From Frateuria_A sp035943815 (GTDB lineage Bacteria; Pseudomonadota; Gammaproteobacteria; Xanthomonadales; Rhodanobacteraceae), in assembly GCF_035943815.1 (NCBI RefSeq), contig NZ_DASZBU010000012.1, positions 62,001 through 126,000 on the forward strand: 64,000 bases of DNA. Direction: 5' to 3'. The notes beneath the pieces are model-generated. The model had not been told where the DNA came from, searched no databases, and saw only the letters and a program-made list of their open reading frames with translations. Shown here one piece after another: positions 25,716 to 33,889 of this stretch (position 1 is the first letter of the stretch; every line of letters begins with the position of its first letter). The translations under genes and the position numbers were made by a program.

Positions 25716-27922
25716 TTCCAGTCGCGCGAGGAACTACCCGGTACCTGCGGGATATCGCCCGCGCTGTCCGGCGTATTGCGCTGCGCCTGCGGCAGCGTGC
25801 GCGCCTGGTGGTGCTCGGCCAGCCACTGGCGGAAGCCGGCTTCGTCCAGCGGACGGCAGACCAGGTAGCCCTGCAGGCCATCGCAGCCGAGGCGTTCGAG
25901 GGCGAGCCGCTGCGGCACGGTCTCCACGCCCTCGGCCACCGCGGCGATGCCCAACCGGTGCGCCACGTCGATGATGAATCCGGCCAATGGGTTGGCGGCG
26001 TTGGGGTGCAGTTCGCTGACGAAGGCGCGGTCGACCTTGAGCACGTCCAGCGGCAGCCGCTGCAGGTAGCTCAGCGACGAATAACCGGTGCCGAAATCGT
26101 CGAGCGCAAGGCAGAAGCCGATGTTGGCGAGCTGGCGAAGGGTATCCAGGGCACTGTCGAAGTCTTGCAGCAGGGCGCTTTCGGTCAGTTCAAGGGTCAG
26201 CCGCGACGGCTCGATGCCGGCGGCGCGCACCTGTGCTTCGAGCTGCGCGGCGAAGCGCGGATGGTTGAGTTGCCGCGCGCTCACGTTCACCCCCAGCCGC
26301 CCGCCGAAGCCCACGCCATCGCGGTCCCAGCTGCGGATGTGCGCGCAGGCCTCGCCGATCACCCAGGCGCCCAGCGCGTGGATCAGGCCGGTTTCCTCGG
26401 CCAGCGGGATGAACACCGTGGGCGATAGCTCGCCCAGTTGCGGGTGGTGCCAGCGCAGCAGCGCCTCGGCACCGAGCAGATCGCCGCGGCGATTGACCTG
26501 CGGCTGGAAGTGCAGCGCGAACTGCGCGGGCATGCGTTGCTGCTCCAGCGCGGTACGCAGGCCGCGCTCCAGCGCCAGGCGGGTGTCGGCCTCCTGCTGC
26601 ATCGGCGCGAGGAACAGCCGCACGGTGTTGCGGCCCGCGGCCTTGGCCCGGTAGAGCGCGATGTCGGCGCGACGCAGCAGGTCGGCCACGCCCTCCTCGC
26701 CTGCCGGGAACAGGGCCACGCCCACGCTCGCACCCACGGCCAGGATGCGACTGTCCACCGCCACCGGCTCGGCCAGCCGCGCGACCATGCGTTCGGCCAC
26801 CTGCTGCGCCTGCGTCTGGGCGGCTTCAGCCGCGTTGGCCAGTCGACCCAGCACCAGCACGAACTCGTCGCCGCCCAGCCGCGCGAGCATCGCGTCAGCG
26901 GGCGCCGCGGCGAGCAGGCGATCGGCGATCGCTTCCAGCATGCGATCGCCCACGGGATGGCCGAGCGCGTCGTTGATCGTCTTGAAATTGTCCAGGTCGA
27001 TCAGCAGCACCGCGCCATGCTGGCCGCGGGCCGCCGCCTCGGCGTGCAGCTCGGCCAGGTGATCCAGCGCGCGCAGCCGGTTGGGCAGGCCGGTGAGGCT
27101 GTCATGGTAGGCGACGTGGCGCAGGTTGAACTCAGCCTCGCGGCGGGTGTGGGCCTCGGCCTCCAGCCGCAGCGTGGCCTGTTCCAGCTGCACCGTGCGC
27201 TGGTGCAGCTGCGCGGCCAGCGAAAGGCCCATCAGCAGCACGAACGGCAGGAACGAGAAAGCATCCAGGTAGGGGTAGCGGTGGCCGAGCGCGTCGATCA
27301 CCACGTCGCCCCAGAGCAGGGCGGCGAACTGCGCCAGCAGGCAGACCGCCAGCAGCATGCCGCGCAGCCGCTCGCCCGCGCGTGCCTGCGCCACCGCGCG
27401 CCACAGCGCCCACAGGAAGGCGAGGTAAGTCAGGACGTGGAAGGCCAGGCCCCATGCAGAGGCGGTGCCGGCCAGGTCATACAGCCGCTCGCCCCACGGC
27501 AGCGCGATGCCGGAGCCGGGCGTCACCTGCATGAAGAACAACGTGCCGGGGAGGTCGAGGTTGAGCCAGGTGAAGAAACCCGCCACGACGCCGACGGCGA
27601 TCTGCAGCCGCCGCTGCGCCGGGCCTCCGGTATAGGCGCGGATGAACACCACGAAGGGCAGGAAGGAGATGGCCGCCGCGCTGATCATGGTGCGCAGGGC
27701 GGCGGTGGCCACCTCCACGCGCGTGGCGGTGTGCAGCAGCGCGTTGGCGAAGGCCAGGGTGGCGATGCACAGGCACAGCATGGCGTAGGAGAGGTACATC
27801 GCCTCGCGGCGGCGCCACAGGCCGACAACGGCGAACTGCGCGCCGGAGGCGAGCGCGATGCCCGCCGTGGCGATCAACGCGGCGGTGAAATAACCGAATG
27901 TGATGGGCCATCCCTCAACCAC
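25712..27922 (-). CDS. membrane GGDEF-EAL protein (cyclic di-GMP cyclase/phosphodiesterase)
   Basis: 736 residues: about seven N-terminal membrane helices (to residue about 260), coiled coil, GGDEF domain and C-terminal EAL domain. The GGDEF motif is intact (ARLGGDEFVLVL). In the EAL domain the EALLRW motif, NVSARQL, the metal ligand in LELTES, DDFGTGYSSLSYL and VAEGVET are all present, so both activities are possible. The GTG at 27922 is chosen because GAGGGGGG precedes it by four bases; a longer in-frame start at 27973 lacks this. Divergently arranged from nothing; it lies downstream of the HWE kinase on the same strand, 108 bases apart. Confidence 0.92.
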   Translation of the reverse strand: MVEGWPITFGYFTAALIATAGIALASGAQFAVVGLWRRREAMYLSYAMLCLCIATLAFANALLHTATRVEVATAALRTMISAAAISFLPFVVFIRAYTGGPAQRRLQIAVGVVAGFFTWLNLDLPGTLFFMQVTPGSGIALPWGERLYDLAGTASAWGLAFHVLTYLAFLWALWRAVAQARAGERLRGMLLAVCLLAQFAALLWGDVVIDALGHRYPYLDAFSFLPFVLLMGLSLAAQLHQRTVQLEQATLRLEAEAHTRREAEFNLRHVAYHDSLTGLPNRLRALDHLAELHAEAAARGQHGAVLLIDLDNFKTINDALGHPVGDRMLEAIADRLLAAAPADAMLARLGGDEFVLVLGRLANAAEAAQTQAQQVAERMVARLAEPVAVDSRILAVGASVGVALFPAGEEGVADLLRRADIALYRAKAAGRNTVRLFLAPMQQEADTRLALERGLRTALEQQRMPAQFALHFQPQVNRRGDLLGAEALLRWHHPQLGELSPTVFIPLAEETGLIHALGAWVIGEACAHIRSWDRDGVGFGGRLGVNVSARQLNHPRFAAQLEAQVRAAGIEPSRLTLELTESALLQDFDSALDTLRQLANIGFCLALDDFGTGYSSLSYLQRLPLDVLKVDRAFVSELHPNAANPLAGFIIDVAHRLGIAAVAEGVETVPQRLALERLGCDGLQGYLVCRPLDEAGFRQWLAEHHQARTLPQAQRNTPDSAGDIPQVPGSSSRDWN

Positions 27923-28030
27923 GGTGCCCCCCTCGCATGCATGGGCTACGTTCGCACGATAGCCCAACCGCAAGGGTGCGCACAGCAGCCACCACGACCG
28001 GGCGTGGCGGGCCTGCGCATGCCTGTATCC

Positions 28031-30937
28031 TCACGTGGCGCTGCTCCCGCGCAGCGCGTCCCCGTTCCTGTCCGTGGGACCGCCGAGCGGGGCCTCGATG
28101 GTGCAGGTCACGCCGCGCGGGTCGAACGCCAGCTCCACGCGTCCGCCGATCTCGTGGCGCAGCCCGCGCTCGATCAGCCGCGAACCGAAGCCGCGCCGCG
28201 CCGGCGGCACCACGGTCGGCCCACCGGACTCGGTCCAGAGCAGGCGCAGCAAACTCCCCTCTATGCTCCACTCGATCGCCACCTCGCCTTCGGCCCCCGA
28301 CAGCGCACCGTACTTGACCGCGTTGGTGCACAGCTCGTGCAGCGCCATCGCGAAGGCCAGCGCATGGCGCGGCGGCAGCCATGCGGCCGGCCCATGCACG
28401 TGCAGCCTGTCATGTCGATCGTCGCGATAGGGTGCGATGGCCTCCCGCACGATGTCTTCCAACGCCGCGCCGCCCCAGCTTTCGCGGGTGAGGATGTCGT
28501 GCGCCCGCGAAAGCGCCATCAGCCGGCCCTCGAACTGCTGGCGCGCGTTGTCCGGATCGGTGCCCGCGCGGAAACTCTGCATCGCCATCGACTGCACCGT
28601 CGCCAGGGTGTTCTTGACGCGATGATTGAGTTCGTTGAGCAGCAGCCGCTGGTGCTCGTCGTGGCGCTTCTGCTCGGTGATATCGTTGAAGATCACCGCC
28701 ACGCGGCGGCGCGTGCCGTCGTCCAATCGACCGGCGTAGACGTCGAACACGCGGCCGTGGGTCACCAGCCCGTGCTCGAAGCGGAAGGCCTCGCCGGTGC
28801 CGATCACGCTGTCGAACGTGTCGTACCAGAACCGCGGGAGCTCGGGAAACACCTCGCGCATGCTCTGGCCGACCACCCCGCCGGCGCCGGTGTGCGTCAC
28901 GAACGCTGGATTGGTGGCCAGGTAGCGATAGTCCGAGGGTTCGCCGGGCGCGGTGTCGATCTTCTCGAGCAGGCAGAAACCCTCGTCGATGGCATCGAAC
29001 AGGGCCCGATAGCGCCGTTCGCTTTCGCGCAGGGCGCGCTCGGCCCGCGCTCGAGCCACGGCCGCCCAGGTGCGCTCGGCGACCGCGCCGACCAGCGCCA
29101 CCTCCTCGTCGCGCCAGTGCCGCGGCCGCGTCTGGTGCACGTAGAACGCGGCGACGAAACGGCCACCCTTGAACAACGGCACGCCGATGCCCGCGCGGAC
29201 ATGGCCGGCCCCGGCGTAGGCATGTTCGACGTCGCGCGTGCGCGCGTCCTCCAGCGTATCGTCGATCACCACCGTCTGGCCGCTGCGGTACTGGGCCAGC
29301 ACGCCGGCGCCGAAGTCGGCCAGCCGCTTCTGGCCCGCCAGGCTGGCCATGGCGCCGTCGGTCCAGTCGCGCTCGACCTGGAAGTACTGGCCGCACCGGG
29401 TCACCTCGCCGTAGCCGCAGCGGCCCACGCCAAGATGGCGGCCAACCATGTCGCTGACCGCGGCCACGGTCAGCACGGCGTCGTTGAGGTCGCGCACGCG
29501 GTCGTCCAATTGCAGCAGGAACGACTGGCGCGCCTCGCCCAGGCGCAGCCGCTCCTCCATGCGGCGGCGCTCGCTGGTGTCGCGCGAGACGCCGGCCACC
29601 TGTGCGACGCGGCCCTCGCGGTCGCGCACCGGTCCCCAGACGAACTGGAAATAGGCGCGCACGCCGCCGGGACTGATGAAGCGGATCTCGTCCTCGATTG
29701 CCTCGCCGGTTTCGAAGATGCGGGACAGGTGCCGGTCGAGCTGGCGGGCGAGGCCGGGTGGGTAGCCGAGTTGATCGAGTGTCTTGCCCAGCGGGTCGTC
29801 CGTGGTCAGACCCAGCAGCTCTCGCATCGCGCGGTTGGCGTAGGCGAGCCGATGGCCGGCGTCGAAGGCGTAGACGTGGTCGGAAATGGCGTCCAGCAGC
29901 GCCGCGGGGGACGGGGGGGCCGCCTGCTCCAGCGTGATGGTTGCCGCGCTGGCTTCGCGCAGCTGCGCCATCAGCGCCCGGTGCTCGCGGTCCAGTTGCG
30001 CCTGCGCTTCGCCGGCGCTGCGCAACCGCAGCAGTTCGGTCACGTCCTCGGAGCGGTGGATGATCAGCGCGACCTCGCCTTGCGGGTCGAGCACGGGCGA
30101 GTTGATGTGGGTCCACCAGCGCAGGCCGTGGCCGTCGGCAGGGCCGTCGCGGATCGCCGCCGGCACGGTGTCGGGCATGCGCTGGGCGAGCACCCGGTCG
30201 AGCGAGGCGCGCAACTGCCTTTCCAGTACCGGGCGATCGGGCGAACTGGCGAACAGCTCGAAGACCGGATGACCCAGCAGACTCGCGTGGCTGCCGGCCC
30301 GCGCGCGCAGCAGGGCGTCATTGGCGGCCACCACGATGAAATCCGGCGGTGCGAGCAGCAGCAGGGGCGCCGGCGCCGCCTGGAACAACGCGCGGAAATC
30401 CGAGCCCAGCCTGGCGTCGTGCATCAGTTCGCGCAGACGCCCTTCGGCGCGCTGCCGCGTGGTGTTCTCGACGGCCGTGTGCCATATCCCCGCCACCAGC
30501 CCGTAGCGGTCGCGGATGGCCGAAAAGGTGACGGTGAAGAAGCGTTCCTGCGGCTGGCCGGCCTCGTCGGCCAGCCGGACCGGCCAGTCTTCCGCCAGGG
30601 TGGATTCGCCGCTCGCCAGCACGCGGTCGAGCATCGGGCCGAGCAGGTCGGCGGCGGCGGGCCAGCCCTCCAGCACCGGGCGCCCGAGCATCCCCGGATG
30701 CCGGTCCGGCGACAGCGCGCGATAGGCGTCGTTGTAGAGCTGAAGCCGCTGTTCGCCCCACAGGACGGCGGTCGGCGTCGGCGTGGCGAGGCAGATGTCG
30801 ATCGCCGTGCGCAAGTGGGGCGGCCAGCCGGCGATGGGCCCGAGCGCGGTCGTGGTCCAGTCATGCTGGCGGATACATTCGGCCATCTCGCCCAGGCCCG
30901 CTGGCCAGGAAAATGAGTGGCGCGTGCTCTGAACCAT
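28031..30937 (-). CDS. multi-PAS/GAF sensor kinase of the HWE type
   Basis: 968 residues, soluble. Four sensory modules can be traced: a PAS-like domain at the start (DWTTTALGPIAGWPPHLR), a second PAS (about 185-310), a third with PAC (about 355-470, DHVYAFDAGHRLAYAN), a GAF domain (about 490-650, VERDWTDGAMAS) and a last PAS (about 655-760). The kinase core has His772 in NELNHRVKNTLATVQSMA and the HWE/HisKA_2 ATPase start HELCTNAVKYGAL, with the end GFGSRLIERGL. HWE kinases often control stress response regulators or cyclic di-GMP. No receiver domain. Start ATG at 30937 with GGGAG upstream. Confidence 0.9.
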   Translation of the reverse strand: MVQSTRHSFSWPAGLGEMAECIRQHDWTTTALGPIAGWPPHLRTAIDICLATPTPTAVLWGEQRLQLYNDAYRALSPDRHPGMLGRPVLEGWPAAADLLGPMLDRVLASGESTLAEDWPVRLADEAGQPQERFFTVTFSAIRDRYGLVAGIWHTAVENTTRQRAEGRLRELMHDARLGSDFRALFQAAPAPLLLLAPPDFIVVAANDALLRARAGSHASLLGHPVFELFASSPDRPVLERQLRASLDRVLAQRMPDTVPAAIRDGPADGHGLRWWTHINSPVLDPQGEVALIIHRSEDVTELLRLRSAGEAQAQLDREHRALMAQLREASAATITLEQAAPPSPAALLDAISDHVYAFDAGHRLAYANRAMRELLGLTTDDPLGKTLDQLGYPPGLARQLDRHLSRIFETGEAIEDEIRFISPGGVRAYFQFVWGPVRDREGRVAQVAGVSRDTSERRRMEERLRLGEARQSFLLQLDDRVRDLNDAVLTVAAVSDMVGRHLGVGRCGYGEVTRCGQYFQVERDWTDGAMASLAGQKRLADFGAGVLAQYRSGQTVVIDDTLEDARTRDVEHAYAGAGHVRAGIGVPLFKGGRFVAAFYVHQTRPRHWRDEEVALVGAVAERTWAAVARARAERALRESERRYRALFDAIDEGFCLLEKIDTAPGEPSDYRYLATNPAFVTHTGAGGVVGQSMREVFPELPRFWYDTFDSVIGTGEAFRFEHGLVTHGRVFDVYAGRLDDGTRRRVAVIFNDITEQKRHDEHQRLLLNELNHRVKNTLATVQSMAMQSFRAGTDPDNARQQFEGRLMALSRAHDILTRESWGGAALEDIVREAIAPYRDDRHDRLHVHGPAAWLPPRHALAFAMALHELCTNAVKYGALSGAEGEVAIEWSIEGSLLRLLWTESGGPTVVPPARRGFGSRLIERGLRHEIGGRVELAFDPRGVTCTIEAPLGGPTDRNGDALRGSSAT

Positions 30938-31129
30938 GGAGAACTCCCTGGTCGACCGCCTTGGCATCATGGCAGCATGCCTTGCCCGTAAAAAGCTGAC
31001 GCGGAAGGTTTTTTTCTCGAGGCGAGCCGCCGCGGGCAGCGGGTGCAGGCGGGGATTGTCGATCTGCACCGTTGCCGTACGACGCCTGTATGAGGGCGCC
31101 ACCGGCGCCGGCCACCCGAGGAAACCGCC

Positions 31130-31717
31130 ATGCGCATCGTCCGTTCCGTCTGCCGCCTCCTGCCGCTCGTCGTGTCGCTGCTGCCGTTCGCCGCCAGTGC
31201 CGCATCGGTGCGCTACACGCTCGATCCGGCACACACCTACCCGAGCTTCGAGGCCGACCACATGGGCCTCTCCACCTGGCGCGGAAAGCTCGACCACAGC
31301 GAGGGTTGGGTCGAACTGGACAAGGCCGGCGGCAGCGGCACCGTGGAGGTGAGCATGGCGTTGGACAGCATCGACTTCGGGCATGAACCGCTCAATGCCT
31401 GGGCTCGTGGCAAGGATTTCTTCGACGTTGCACGCTACCCGCGTGCGATCTACAAGGGCCGGCTGGCCGGCTTCGTGGACGGCGCGCCGACGCGGGTGGA
31501 AGGCACGCTGAGCCTGCATGGCGTTACCTTGCCGCTGGCGTTGCGCATAGACCACTTCAGGTGCATGCCGCACCCGCTGTACAAGCGCGACTGGTGCGGC
31601 GCCGACGCACTGGGCAGCTTCGACCGCCGTGCGTTCGGCCTGGATGCGGGAAAGGACTACGGCTTCGACATGCAGGTGGCATTGCGCATCCAGGTCGAAG
31701 CGGTGCGCGACAAGTGA
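31130..31717 (+). CDS. YceI-family periplasmic protein
   Basis: 195 residues with a signal peptide (cut after SAA, about 24). The mature domain is a YceI lipocalin-like barrel binding a polyisoprenoid-type lipid: YTLDPAHTYPSFEADHMGLSTWRGKL, the strands VSMALDSIDFG, FFDVARYPRAIYKG, and GTLSLHGVTLPL. The HTYPSFEADHMG start is typical. Divergent from the HWE kinase with 192 bases between them. Substrate and role not known from sequence. Confidence 0.9.
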   Translation: MRIVRSVCRLLPLVVSLLPFAASAASVRYTLDPAHTYPSFEADHMGLSTWRGKLDHSEGWVELDKAGGSGTVEVSMALDSIDFGHEPLNAWARGKDFFDVARYPRAIYKGRLAGFVDGAPTRVEGTLSLHGVTLPLALRIDHFRCMPHPLYKRDWCGADALGSFDRRAFGLDAGKDYGFDMQVALRIQVEAVRDK

Positions 31718-31892
31718 CGCGCGCTGCGCGCTTTCTCGCCGGCGCCTTCACCATGGCGCAGGCAAGCTCCGATCCGTCGGCGCATCGCGCTTCCCTTGCC
31801 GGTGGTGGCACCCCGGCGCTCCGCAATCCCCCTGCGGTGGCCCATGGCCGAGCCAGGGCAAGGAAGCACGATGCGCCGCATCGCCCGCATGC

Positions 31893-32342
31893 CTAGTACG
31901 GCGTACCGTCCTTGTGGGTATAGCCCTGCCGGTCGGTGACATGCAGGTCGATGTCGGGATAGTCGCAGGCGTCCTCGTCCGAGCGCGTGCCGATTTCCAG
32001 CAGCACGGCGGTCTCGGTGCCGCGATTGATCAGGTGGTGGCCGTTGGCCACGTTCTTGGGAAACGCGGCGCATTCGCCCGCGCGCAGCGGCTGTTCGCCC
32101 TCGTCGGTGACGAGCACCAGGTCGCCGGACAACACATAGACGAATTCATCCTCGTGCGTGTGCCAGTGGCGCTGGCTGGACCAGCAGCCAGGTGGCAGGC
32201 GGGTCAGGTTGACACCAAAGTCGCTCAGGCCGCCGGCATCGCCCAGCGCCTTTCTGACACGCTGCTGCGCAGCCTCGCCATAAGGCGCCGGATAACTCGA
32301 GCCGCGGCGCTCGGGGACGATGGAAGGATCGATCTTGGGCAT
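31893..32342 (-). CDS. cupin-domain protein
   Basis: 149-residue single-domain cupin. The metal-binding motifs are visible: motif 1 in HWHTHEDEFVYVLSGDLVL (three histidine/glutamate ligands) and motif 2 in LRAGECAAFPKNVANGHHLINRG. Such proteins may bind sugars or act as dioxygenases or isomerases; no catalytic partner nearby helps. Start ATG at 32342; a GTG three codons upstream is possible. Confidence 0.85.
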   Translation of the reverse strand: MPKIDPSIVPERRGSSYPAPYGEAAQQRVRKALGDAGGLSDFGVNLTRLPPGCWSSQRHWHTHEDEFVYVLSGDLVLVTDEGEQPLRAGECAAFPKNVANGHHLINRGTETAVLLEIGTRSDEDACDYPDIDLHVTDRQGYTHKDGTPY

Positions 32343-32459
32343 GGCAGGCACTCGCTCGGATGAAGGGCCGCATTATTGTCCCGGCAGGTGAGCGGAGCGC
32401 ACGCACCGGGACCATCGGCGCACGCTCGCCTAGAATGGTGCCCCGACAGCGAGATCCCC

Positions 32460-33044
32460 ATGCCTTCGGACCATCACCAGTCCTCGCTGGCCGGCTTCGC
32501 CGCGCCGCATCCGACCGACCGGCTGTTCTTCGCGGTGATGCCGCCCGCATCGGCGGCAATGCGGCTGGCGGCGCTCGCGCAGGAACTGCGCGAGCGCTTC
32601 GCGCTGCATGGCCGGCCGCGGCCCACGACGCACCTGCACGTGACGCTGCATCACCTGGGCGACTTCGCCGGCCTGCCGCAGCAACGGGTCGAGGCGGCGC
32701 GCGTGGCCGCGGCGGCCGTGGCGATGGCGGCCTTCCAGGCGCGCTTCGATCGGGTGGGCAGCTTCGCTGGCCGCGCCGGCAAGCATCCATTCGTGCTGCT
32801 CGGCGCCGACGAAGCGGATGGCCTGCACGGCCTGCACGCGGCCCTGGGCGAGCGGCTGGCGGCGGCAGGGCTGGGGCGGCGGGAGCGGGCCTTCGTGCCG
32901 CACGTGACGCTGCTCTACGACGCGCGGACGGTCCCGACGCAGCCGGTCGAACCACTGCACTGGCAGGCTGACGAATTCCTGCTCATCCACAGCCTGCTCG
33001 GCCGGACCGAGTACCGCGTGCTGGGGCGCTGGCCGCTCGCGTGA
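32460..33044 (+). CDS. thpR: RNA 2',3'-cyclic phosphodiesterase / 2'-5' RNA ligase
   Basis: 194 residues of the 2H phosphoesterase family. Both HxTL motifs are present: HVTLHHLG at about residue 60 and HVTLLYD at about residue 150, giving the paired histidine active site. The opening DRLFFAVMPP is characteristic of LigT/ThpR. It hydrolyses 2',3'-cyclic ends of RNA and can join tRNA halves. Start ATG at 32460; divergent from the cupin gene with 117 bases between. Confidence 0.88.
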   Translation: MPSDHHQSSLAGFAAPHPTDRLFFAVMPPASAAMRLAALAQELRERFALHGRPRPTTHLHVTLHHLGDFAGLPQQRVEAARVAAAAVAMAAFQARFDRVGSFAGRAGKHPFVLLGADEADGLHGLHAALGERLAAAGLGRRERAFVPHVTLLYDARTVPTQPVEPLHWQADEFLLIHSLLGRTEYRVLGRWPLA

Positions 33045-33128
33045 TTCCAGCGACCACGCGCGATGCCGCGCGCACGCGGACACGACGGAGAGACTGGTAG
33101 CGTGGGGGCGTACCTGTGGAGCGCATCG

Positions 33129-33281
33129 ATGAAGGGCAAGCGCCGGCTCGGACTGATCCTGCTGCTGGTGGCACTGCTGGTGCTGCTGGTGCTGGGTGCG
33201 TTGCGCTGGCGCCAGCAGTTCCGCACGGCGGCGCCCCCGGACGGGGCGCTCGGCCCCGCCGCGGGCGCGCCCGCGCGCTGA
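33129..33281 (+). CDS. short single-pass membrane peptide
   Basis: 50 codons encoding a basic start (MKGKRRLG), one strong transmembrane helix (LILLLVALLVLLVLGALRW) and a Pro/Ala-rich tail. It fits a small membrane protein, but nothing else supports it and the ribosome site is weak. It ends four bases before the convergent PepSY gene. Confidence 0.4.
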   Translation: MKGKRRLGLILLLVALLVLLVLGALRWRQQFRTAAPPDGALGPAAGAPAR

Positions 33282-33284
33282 GCG

Positions 33285-33707
33285 CTAATCGTCGCTGTCG
33301 ATGACCCGGCCGCTGGATGGGTCGACGGTCACCTTGACGCGATGGTCGTTCTTGTCGTTCGCCTTGGCCTTCCATAGGCCCTCGTCGAAGTCGACATCGT
33401 GCACGTGGGTGTAGCCCTGCGTGGCCAGCGCGGCGCGTACGTCGTCCTCGCTCAGGTGCGAGACCTCCTTGTCCGGATACACCTGGCCGGTCTTGGGATC
33501 GATGCGCAGCTTCACATGGCTGCCGTCGGCACTGCGCGCCTTCGCGTGCCACAGCCCGTCGTCGAACTTCACGTCGTCGATCTTGGTGTAGCCCTGGTGG
33601 ATCAGCGTTTCGCGTACGCGGGCCTCGGTCATCGACTGCTGCGCCAGCACGACGCCGGAGGCACCCAGAGCCAGGGCGAGCGCGAAGGTCGTTGCAAGTT
33701 TCTTCAT
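33285..33707 (-). CDS. periplasmic protein with two PepSY-like repeats
   Basis: 140 residues with a signal peptide (cut after VVLAQ, about 23) followed by two homologous PepSY-like units: VRETLIHQGYTKIDDVKFDDGLWHAKA with KLRIDPKTGQVYP, and VRAALATQGYTHVHDVDFDEGLWKAKA with KVTVDPSSGRVI. PepSY domains are associated with peptidase inhibition or metal/redox sensing in the periplasm. Monocistronic, about 180 bases from the M14 peptidase, which reads in the same direction. Confidence 0.85.
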   Translation of the reverse strand: MKKLATTFALALALGASGVVLAQQSMTEARVRETLIHQGYTKIDDVKFDDGLWHAKARSADGSHVKLRIDPKTGQVYPDKEVSHLSEDDVRAALATQGYTHVHDVDFDEGLWKAKANDKNDHRVKVTVDPSSGRVIDSDD

Positions 33708-33889
33708 GGCCGTTCTCCATCGGGGTGGGCGCCCGAGTCTTGGAGGGCGAGCGGCAATGGGTGATGAAAAACCCGTGAGCCCGGCGGCGGCTGTTCAGCG
33801 GCCGGGCGCGCTCATGGAGCTGCGCAGCGAGGCGGGTGTGGTGGCCTGGTTCCTCCACCGCACCCGAGATCAGGTGTCCGACCGGGCGC

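Noticed and set aside
26438..30916. 1492-codon plus-strand open frame over the GGDEF-EAL and HWE kinase genes
   Set aside because: Opposite-strand shadow; the minus strand carries complete conserved domains over the same bases.
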